Shown in pieces: positions 49,465 to 58,016 of a DNA stretch of 64,000 nucleotides. A program made the translations under genes and the position numbers. Position 1 is the first letter of the stretch. Every line of letters starts with the position of its first letter. Origin of the DNA: Craterostigma plantagineum. Taxonomy: Eukaryota > Streptophyta > Magnoliopsida > Lamiales > Linderniaceae. Where the stretch lies: positions 1,364,001-1,428,000 of the forward strand of contig JAPQWV010000050.1 in assembly GCA_027422505.1 (NCBI GenBank). Reading direction: 5' to 3'. Under the pieces are notes generated by a model, which was not told the origin of the DNA, searched no databases, and was given only the letters and a program-made list of their open reading frames with translations.

Positions 49465-49821
49465 TTAATTGATGTGTATCACAGAGAGGGATTAACTCAT
49501 TTATCTTATGAATAACCGTGCCCGTGCATCGCACGCGGCAACATCTAGTGGAGATAATAATCCATTGGATTTTGTATTTATTACAACTTATGACTATTAC
49601 CCGACTTTTTAAAGCCAACTCAGCACTCGTGTGAGAGATTTGACACCTGAAGACAAAGATGAAGAAAAATTACTGTAGTGCACCTTTCACCATTTCATAT
49701 GTGCAAAATCATTAAAGATGAATTACAAAAAGAAAAGGGATGCTCATCATAATTTTTCCATTCTTTGTACTGTAATATTCTACTGCAAAGATTTCACATT
49801 TCGTGGGGACTTTGGTTTCTA

Positions 49822-49829
49822 TATAAATA
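49822..49829 (+). promoter_or_regulatory. TATA box of the RING-finger gene
   Basis: TATAAATA preceded by a TTTC tract, about 30 bp before the likely transcription start near 49855. A leader exon ends at CTCAG|GTGTGG (49918/49919), and the acceptor AAGCAG just before the start codon at 51646 would close a 1.7-kb leader intron. This linkage is inferred. Confidence 0.55.
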
Positions 49830-50440
49830 AGCCTTGCTCTTCTATCACAGAATTAAGCAAAAAGTCTTTCAAAGGAACCACATAAATCTTCCTCAGCTGT
49901 CTTTGCGATAGATCTCAGGTGTGGTTCTTGATCCTCCTATTTCTTTGTGTTTGAATATCAAAATCAATTCAATGATTCTTTCTCATTTTTTTTGCGTTGT
50001 TTAATTTTTTTAGGTCGTGGATTGATGAATGTATCTTTTGGTTGTTCTTGAGATCTCATTCTTGTCTTTATTTGTTTTTATTTTCTTCTCTGATTCTCGA
50101 AATTCAGATGAATTTGATATCTGGGGTTTTCTGCAATGGTATGTGTTGGAGTTGGTTTCCTGTTTTTGATTGAGGTTTTACGTAAAGATTTTTATATATT
50201 TGGTCTTTGCTAGGTTTTCAAACTACAAAAGTTCTCATTTTACAATTCAATTAGGTGATCCAATTTTTTCGATTTATTATTCAAGGTGTGTCATTTTCTG
50301 ATTTGGACGTGTGATGGTTGTGAATCTGACTTATGATATTATCAAACTTAATTGTTATTCTTCACAAATCATCAAATGTGCATTCATCGTCTAGGAAAAA
50401 TCTGTTTAACTAGGGTTTTGATATATTTGATTTAGGGTTC

Positions 50441-50720
50441 GGTCGGAGCTGGCACGACCAAAACAAAATTTCGGTCGGAGCTGGCACGACCGAAACACAA
50501 ATTCGGTCGCCGCATGTCATAGCCGAAATTCTGTTTCGGCCGTGCCTTGTGGCGACCGAAATTATTGTTCGGTTGTGCCGGCACCGGCCGAAATTTTGTT
50601 TCGGTCGGGACTTTTTCAAACTATTTCGATCCGTGTTCGCTAATTCATCTACGTACGAATTATTTTTACGACAATATCGATCGATCGGTCCGAAATATCG
50701 ATCGATCGGTCCTAAAATGT
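50441..50720. repeat. Cluster of CGGTCGGAGCTGGCACGACC-type words
   Basis: Inside the proposed leader intron, the word GGTCGGAGCTGGCACGACC occurs twice directly, and the word GACCGAAA and its complement TTTCGGTC recur several times, followed by two copies of ATCGATCGATCGGTCC. It can pair with itself. Source unknown. Confidence 0.7.
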
Positions 50721-50939
50721 TAAATCAATTTTTTTTTTTCGTATCGATCGATAGTTCAAATTTATTTGTGTATGTAGTTTTCAGTATTTCGTACCGGAAT
50801 TATATATTTAGTTAGGTTTTTCTTTTAAATTGATTTAAATATCATAAGGGCGAAAACGTCTTTTTCCAGCCCTTTAGGGGGCGGTGACTAGTAAAAAGGG
50901 GGCGGTAAATAGTAACTCCCTAATACTGGATTGTTTTAA

Positions 50940-51440
50940 ACAAAGTTGAAATGAAATCTTCATTGGCTAAAACGATTTCTTTCAGCATATTCTTTTTAAC
51001 ATATTTAGAGCCACTTAATTGCTGGTTATTGTTACCAGTAATGTCGGTAAGATAGATATATATATATATATATATGTATATATATGAAAATTGAAATGAA
51101 ACGGTCGGTAGCCACGACGACTTCGTTCAACATATTATTTTTATATATTTAAAGTCAATTGATAACAACAACTTCGGTATTTTTTTTACTGGCACGAGGT
51201 ATCCCCACACAGCCTAACTATGGGACAACCTCGGTATAAAACACCTTTTTCTTAACAAAATTCGCCGTTGCCTACGGCGTTTTCATTCAACATATTCTTT
51301 TACTTGTGCCTAATAATGTTAACAATGACCTCGATCCAAAAATATTTTTTTGAACGAAATCGAAATTAAATCGTCGCTGGCCACGGCGAGTTCATTCAAC
51401 ACTTTCTTTTGATACATGTAGAGTTATTTTGTATTAAACT
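50940..51440. repeat. Degenerate tandem repeat with TTCATTCAACATATTCTTTT words
   Basis: Four diverged units of 100-150 bp share (GAAATGAAAT)-(CG)GTCG..GCC(A)CGGCGA-TTCATTCAACATATTCTTTT and a following TTTAGAGTC..TTAA tract. A fifth diverged copy is at 52770-52930 beyond the RING gene. Confidence 0.6.
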
Positions 51441-51645
51441 GCTTGAGAATGCATGTCATCCTGCAATGGCCTTTGAAAAAACACTATCCTTTTGTGTCCG
51501 CATTTTTTCGAATTTTTTTCTACTACTATACTAATAGTCAACCGACTTACGCGATATATGTACATTGCAACTTTTAAATGCTCTCAGTACTGGGAAGATA
51601 CACCTTCCATTTACCATAGAATCGTATCGACGATTCTCAAGCAGA

Positions 51646-52448
51646 ATGAGAATGCCATTAGACTTCGACCTAAATGAACCTGAGTTTTTTGCTCTCCCGC
51701 CCATGATGTCAGCGAACACCTACGTCCAAGTGTGTAATACTCTTTGTTGTCTATTTTTTTTTTTTTTCCGGTTGTTCAACTTAAATTGATTGTTCCAATT
51801 CTGACGCTAACAAGCTATGCATTGCGCAACTGTTTTATCTTCTTCTTCCAGACAGAGAACGTTTCTGCTCAGAAGAAGCGCGTTAGTATTACAGTTGATA
51901 TCGACTTCGGTAATTTGCTGTCTTCATGTATTTCCCGCATTAGGGTTTTTGTATTCTCACTGTTGAGCATGGGGTTATTAGTCGAAATTAGTAACTTTAT
52001 ACATCTTTTTTTTTGGGAAAGATTCTTATTTTAAGACATGTTTATTATTGATCTGCTTAACACTTTTTGCAGATGAAAATGCTCATCGCATCAGCGCAGT
52101 CGTCGTCAACCCGGACGATATCGAGGTAGATATTCTTATTATTGATCTGCTTAACACTAATTGTATATTCAAACCCTAAAGTTGTTCTTAGATATTCATT
52201 ATGGCTTGTGAATTTCAGGCGGCTCCACCACCACCACCACCACCACCTAAGAGGACAAAATTCATATGCCCAATCTGCGCAAACCCTTTGGTCGAAGAAG
52301 TTTCGACCAAATGCGGGCATATTTTTTGCAGGGTATGTTTGGAGGCAGCGACCTCCCAACAAAAAAGATGCCCATCATGCAACAAGAAGATAACTGCGAA
52401 GGGGGTGATTCCATCTACCTCCCCGACGCAGATACAAATTGAGGTCCT

Positions 52449-52501
<53 letters not shown>

Positions 52502-52592
52502 CTTTATGTTTATGAAACACTGCTTTATGCCATGGATATGTAGTTAAGCAGCGTTCTATCTTTCGTAACAGATTGCGCTCGGAAGTAGTTAG
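51646..52592 (+). CDS. RING-HC (C3HC4) E3 ubiquitin ligase, small, RNF4-like
   Basis: Five coding exons on the plus strand: 51646-51729, 51852-51909, 52073-52125, 52219-52443 and 52572-52592, total 441 nt, 146 residues. The N-terminus MRMPLDFDLNEP contains an LxLxL-like DLN motif (EAR-like, inferred). Exon 4 begins with a run of prolines and holds the RING finger: C-P-I-C, then C-G-H-I-F-C, C-L-x-A and C-P-S-C, a standard C3HC4 spacing, so it should bind two zinc ions and recruit an E2. This fits small plant RING proteins resembling RNF4. The final exon encodes only IALGSS. No SIM cluster was clear. A diverged partial copy lies at 54431. Confidence 0.85.
52449..52497. repeat. (CT)n microsatellite right after exon 4 of the RING gene
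   Basis: A pure CT run starts 6 bp after the donor site of intron 4. If the intron were retained, the protein would gain a Leu/Ser run before an early stop. Confidence 0.95.
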
Positions 52593-52987
52593 CTGTCGAA
52601 GCTGGTTGAACGGAGGAGCTGCTTCTGATCATCTAGCTTCGGCAATTATTCATATGATAATTATTACATGAGTTTATTTTTCAAACATTTATTATATTTA
52701 GAACTTAAACGTGTTGCTATTATTTGCAGTAATTTTACTGTACAAGTTCCAATTGCCTTGGTTCGAATGTGTTTCTCAACAAAGTTGGAATGAAATTGCT
52801 GCTGGTCGGAAGGCTTTCGTTCAACATAGTCCTTTGAATATTTTGAGCTATTTTATTATACATGTTAATTATGTTATTGTTAACAATAACTTCAGTAAAA
52901 CAATATATCTTTTACATGTTTTTGTTCTCACAATATGCCTATCTTAAGTTTCCGTAGCCAACGTCGATTTCACCAAATATATATGAA

Positions 52988-53984
52988 TTTTTTTTTTGGG
53001 AAATTTCACTAAACAAGAAAGAAAGGAGGTACAAAAACGTTCACGATGTCGCACTTCATGGAAAACCAGCGGTATTATTCTACCGGTCAAACAGCAGAAC
53101 AAACCAAGCAACCCAAACATCCTACAAAAGTCCCTACAAACCAAAGCCAAAAGAAAAAAACAGTCGAAACAAAGGCTAAGGTAGGAGGTCAAACCACATC
53201 AAACAACATGTTTCTGGTACTAGGTGTAGTGCCAGCAGGGCTACCAGGCAATGTGCCATAAACGGCGCAGGGCGCGCATGTGAAGGCTATATATCGGGGA
53301 TATAGTCTTCAAGCGGAGTTGAAGTATAGCAATGATTTCATCCGCAATTCTGGCCGGGGTTCTACGAGCGTTCTCACGCCACCTCCTGTTTCTTTCCATC
53401 CAGATGTGATAAACGAGAGCGGCTAATAGGTGGCGGTTGGACAGGTTGATCAGATGCTTTCCTCTCCAAACATGGGCAGCCCATTCCACATCAGTGCGCC
53501 AGTTTCTGTTCGGCCAACGGAGTTCCACCTTGTTCTTAAGAATCTGCAAGCAACAACGAGAGAAGGGGCACTGGAAAAAAATATGATTAATGTTCTCGAC
53601 AGTGTTGTCATCACAAAGGATACAATTGTTAGAATTCGCCTGAGTCGCAATCCAAGGTTTGTCCCTCGTAGGCAGTCTATCCCGAAATGCCATCCAAAGA
53701 ATGAACTCATTTTTGGGGATACTGAGGCAGCCGCCAAAGAGATGTGCCCATATTGGTGGATTCTGGTGGATTCTGATGGCATCACGAGCAGAGGCCACAG
53801 TGAACTGGCCACTATGTGTACCTGTCCAAATAATATGATCATGATCGTTAGGATAGACAGGAGGTAAAAACTGGTAGAAATCGGGGTATTCAGCCGTATT
53901 CTGGCCAGGCCAATGCCATCCGTCATTGTTGATGACGACAGAGAGGAATTTTATTATCAATATCATAACTAGTGTCATTGGCAT
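52988..53984 (-). mobile_element. L1-type LINE, 5'-truncated, with zf-RVT domain
   Basis: On the minus strand, 53241-53984 is open for 247 residues and shows IIWTGTHSGQFTVASARDAI, FILWMAFRDRLPTRDKPW, the Cys/His motif CILCDDNTVENINHIFFQC and HIWMERNRRWRENARR, the C-terminal reverse-transcriptase zinc-binding region of plant L1 LINEs. After the stop there is about 240 bp of 3' untranslated sequence ending in an A run (the T run at 52988-52999 on the plus strand). The rest of ORF2 is missing, a usual 5' truncation. I could not fix the target duplication. Confidence 0.85.
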
Positions 53985-53999
53985 CGAAAACTAATATAT

Positions 54000-54652
54000 T
54001 TCTAATAAGCGCTTGAAAATGCATGCCATCCTCTAACTGCATATCAAAAATACTAATTTTCTCATACAGTTTGGCATTGGTTTTTTCCCAATTCTTACTG
54101 CTCAAAATTAATACACTTGTACGGTTTACGCGAACGCGCAAGTCCTCTCATTAATGGGAAGATCTTCGATAGAACTCGGAAGGTTTTTTTTTTTCCTGAC
54201 GATTCTCAGTAATATATGCGCCAGCTCCAATGTTAGATCTGATGCGCTTAGTTGCCGCGCAATTGTTGATCAATAAAACTGCTAAGTTGTTCTTTATAAA
54301 GTTTCTTTTTGGCTTACAAATTTCACATGCCCAATATGCGCCAAACCATTGTACTCTTTTAAACCTCTCAGTACTGACAAGATATATCTTTGACTAACCA
54401 TTTGAATTTTATCGACGATTCCCAAGCAGAATGAGAATGCCTTTAGACTTCGACCTGAATGAACCTGAGGTTTTTGCTCTCCCGCCCATGATGTCAGCGT
54501 GCACCTATGTCCAAGTGTGTAGTACTCTTTTGTTGTCTTTTTTTTTTCGGTTGTTCAACCGACTTTGCGCGACCGTTTATCTTCTTCATCCAAAGGCAGC
54601 GAACGTCTCTGCTCAGAAGAAGCGCGTTACTATTACAGTTGATATGAACTAA
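54000..54652 (+). pseudogene. Partial duplicate of the RING gene (exons 1-2 only)
   Basis: Exon 1 is copied at 54431-54514 (MRMPLDFDLNEPEVFALPP) with the same donor, and exon 2 at 54596-54652 (AANVSAQKKRVTITVDM) where a stop follows at once (GATATGAACTAA). The 5' flank from about 54010 also matches 51443 onward (words such as ATGCATGCCATCCT). There is no RING finger, so no ligase can be made. Similarity is high and introns are kept, so it is a segmental copy, not a retrocopy. Confidence 0.8.
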
Positions 54653-54875
54653 TTACTATTTTTAACTAATTACTATTATAACTTTAACTTATAATTTATA
54701 TATATATATATATACATAATTAAATTTGAATTGTAATTTCTATAAACTTTCTCAGATTAAAATAATTTTTCTGTAATAATATTATAGCAAATGCATTCGA
54801 ATCTGCAAAGGTTTACTAGTGTTAATATGTGGAAGGGATATGGTCGTTCTCTGCACACAAAATTCAAATGGTATG

Positions 54876-57244
54876 TGTTAGGAATTGCGAGCCTAAACTC
54901 GCCGGAGTTAGGCCGGGAAGCGGCCGGGAAATCTGATCCGACGGCTGATGACGAGCGCAGCCTGAGAACAGCTGAAGCTGCTGTTATAAATGACAGAAAT
55001 CGAGCTTCAACAGGTCATCTTCGAGAGCTTGTAACTTTCTCTAGAGTTAGAGTTAGAGAGAGTTGTTAACTAGAGATTTGTAGTAGACACGGAGGTCTGT
55101 AAATCTCTAGTTGGTGATTAATAAAATTGGTGGCTCTGTTGGTCCGTGGACGTAGGCGAAGATCGCTGAACCACGTTAAAAAGCTGTTTGCGTTTTTGTG
55201 TTTTCTGCTGCGGATTTCGATCGATTGAGCTGGCGATTGCTCGATTGAGTTAGTTCAAAGCATACACACGTAAACGCAGGTTAATTCCGAGTCGATCGGC
55301 GGTCGTAGGTCAACAATTGGTGCGGTGAGCGTGGACGACGAGCTCGATCTTCGCTGTATGGCTGCGATGCGTCTGGAATTGGATATCTTCAACGAATCGA
55401 AGGATTTCGATGCCTGGAAGTTGAAGATGAAGGCTCGTCTGATTGAGTACGACCTTGAGGAGGAGTTGCTACCTGAGGATTCAAGTGCAACGAAGAAGGA
55501 AATCATCTGAACGAAGGCTCGAAGCATGTTGATTTTGAGTCTAGAAGACGATGTTCTGAAAAATGTCTTGGAGCAGTCCACGGCGGACGAAATTTGGAGG
55601 CGATTGGATGAGCTGTACATGGATAAGCCTAAGGAATCGAGGAACGTTTCTTCGAAGATCATCTCACGGCTGCTCGATGATAGAACCGAGTCGATTACAA
55701 GTTCGTCGGATGAGTCGAAGTGTGTGAGGAAGAATTGGCTAAGTAGGAACCGAAGTGATTCAAAGAAGGCTGTACAAAGGAAGCTCAGGAAGCCTCCGAG
55801 GTGTTACCACTGCCACGAGGAAGGCCACATACGGAGGTTATGTCCACATCGAACGCAAACGACGAAGTTCGGAGGTGATGTTCGAACGGCTGTGATTTGC
55901 GATGATTGTGAGGTGGCTACGGCTGTGGTTAGGTCGAATGGTGGAGCTGGAACCTCAAGGAGATGTAGAGGTTTGGTTGCAGATCGAAAACCTGCGACAA
56001 ACCTTCGTCTTGAGGTTGAGAACGCAGCAACTAAAGGTACGAACGTTGCTGAAATTTCAGAACAGAGTTTCAATGTTGTTTGTGCTGCAGATTCTGTTGT
56101 AGGCTTCGATTTTGCTGAGGCGTTGAATGTGTCCGAGCACAAGGCGAGCAAGAAATGGATCCTTGACTCGGGATGTAGCTTTCACGCGACTTGCAATAGA
56201 GAATGGTTGCAAAACTTTCAAGAGTCAAAAGGAGAACGTGTGAAGCTCGGTGATGGCAAATGTTGTCATGTTCGGGGCAGTGGTTCCGTGTATTTGAGGC
56301 TTAAGTCAGTGGTGTAGGCATACTTAAGGATGTTAGGTATGTCTCTGATTTGAGGAGGAACCTGATATCCATCGGAGAAATAGATTCGAAGGGTTACAAC
56401 ACGAAAGCGTTTGCTGGAGAAATGATAGTTTCAAAACATGGCAGGCTGATGATTTCTGGTTTTCGGAGGCATGGAATGTATGTCTTGGAAGGGTGCTCAG
56501 TGATGAAAAGCACATGTATGAAAACTAGGAAATGTGGAGTGTTGAATGTGGTGAAATGGAAGCCACAGAAAGCTCGTTTGGAGCAGTTTTGACCGAAACT
56601 GCTGAAACAGCTGTGGCAAAAGTGAGCTCTAATTGCGACGATTCTGAGCTCGAGGTGGAGGCGATTTCACCAAGGAATCAGAGCATGCATGTAAGGTCAA
56701 GCTTCGAGGAGGAAGAAAGCTCAGATATGGAGGTCGAAACACAACAAGAAAGCTCGACCAAATCTGAGAACGAAGCTGAAGTTTCAGAATCAGAACTTGA
56801 CTGTTCTGATGGTTTGCTTGCTGCTGAGCCTTCTAATGTGAAAGATGGCAAGGAAAAAGCAAAGAACAGCTGTGGATGGGCTTGGAAGGAAGCTCTTGAA
56901 GCTATAAATGGAGAATCTTCGAGGAAACGAAGATTGAAAACTCGAAAAGCCGAGTTGGTTCCAAGTGGGAGATTTCAATCTCGCTTGGACTCGACAAGGT
57001 CTCTTTCGAGGCACGAAGCTCCTAAGGAGCTTGATGACCAACAGAGCGGAGCTACGAATCGAGGTGGAGCTTCGATTGGAAGCTGTCGAGGAATTACGCT
57101 TGAAATCTGAAAAATTCCTGAAGTTCAAGAAGGTTGAAAGCTGGTTTCTGGTAAGATTTGAGCTGCGTGTAGCTTGCGTGTTTGAGCTGTTATGGTGGAG
57201 CTCGGGGCATGGATTGTGAGTTCTAGGCTCGAGGTGGAGTTTAA
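54876..57244 (+). mobile_element. Non-autonomous Copia-type LTR element (gag and protease remains)
   Basis: The 5' LTR runs 54876-55315 (TGTTAGGAATT to AACA), followed by ATTGGTGCGGTGAGC, a variant of the usual Copia primer-binding word. Gag starts at 55358 (MAAMRLELDIFNESKDFDAW), has one in-frame TGA at 55508-55510, resumes in the same frame, and carries the CCHC knuckle CYHCHEEGHIRRLC near 55810. The protease segment WILDSGCSFHATCNREWLQ follows, then a frameshift near 56310 and the next block VRYVSDLRRNLISIGEID. Integrase, reverse transcriptase and RNase H are absent; instead 56532-57110 is a Glu/Ser-rich open frame. The 3' LTR is missing. Confidence 0.8.
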
Positions 57245-57439
57245 TGTAGGAATTTTTCAGACCCAATTCCAGCCCAAACCCAACCCGGTATAAGCTTGTG
57301 GGGTTTCTCTCTAAAACCAATTGGCAGTAGAGTGAGTGAACCCACAAGCTTATTCACTCCTAATTCTTTTGATTTGTCGATGTGGGACATGTGGTATTGG
57401 GTTTGCTTTGCACCCAACAATCCTCCCCTCAAACTCAAG
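57245..57439 (-). repeat. 3' LTR and polypurine tract of another Copia element, minus strand
   Basis: Read on the minus strand, the purine tract TTGAGTTTGAGGGGAGGAT is followed by an LTR TGTTGGGTGCAAAG... ending CCTACA (57245-57419). TG...CA ends and the purine tract fit a Copia 3' end. The internal part is not here. Confidence 0.7.
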
Positions 57440-58016
57440 ACCACACAATGGGTCTCATTGTAGCCCATTCATCTGTTCTCAATCATAACAGATGTTAGTG
57501 TTGGATGGATGATTTTATTTATGAGAGAATAACGTAGTGTAGTTTTAAACTTCAATAAAATTAGTTAACTTTTTAACACTTACAAAACTAATTAAAATAA
57601 AAAAATAAACATAAAAAAGAGAGAATGTCGCCACGAAAAAAAAAAAAATCGCCGCTAATGGGGGCGACGTTAATAAAAAAAAAAAACTAAAATAGAGAGT
57701 GTCGCCCCTAATGGGGGTAGTGGCGACGTGGCTGCTATTAATCGCAAAATACCTTATTTTGTTACATTTTCCAAGAAACGACCCGAATTTATTAAATATT
57801 ATTTTTTCACATTATTTAATTAATAATCCATCTGAAAAAATAGTATTGTCTGAGATGGCGTAACGACTAGTTACAATATTCCTTGCCTTTTTTCCAACAA
57901 TAAAAAATAATTCTATAAAAGATACTCGTAATATTTTTTTTTTCTTGGTAATCATTCACCTTGTTTTATTAATAACACAACACGGAGGACTAATAATTAT
58001 ACATCGTCGGATAGAA
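57440..58016. other. Spacer 3' of the NLR gene
   Basis: AT-rich. 57620-57740 carries repeated GTCGCC(C)CTAATGGGGGC words, which look like a small dispersed repeat. No gene recognised. Confidence 0.45.

Larger units (their letters stand above)
45137..49548 (+). mobile_element. Putative composite Helitron (4.4 kb) with three nested elements
   Basis: The left end TCTATCTATATATATAAAAG follows an A. The right end has the hairpin CGTGC-ATC-GCACG, a short spacer, then CTAG and T. The 3' end is of the classic plant type. Inside lie a hAT (46001-47807), a hAT-like element (48132-48840) and a foldback MULE (49052-49464). The non-transposon text at about 45560-45992 and 47816-47900 is GC-richer and looks like captured gene sequence, but I cannot name the gene. 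No Rep/helicase is present. Pairing of these two ends is inference. Confidence 0.45.

Noticed and set aside
53430..53867. Plus-strand frame of 145 codons
   Set aside because: Antisense shadow of the LINE reverse-transcriptase zinc-binding region.
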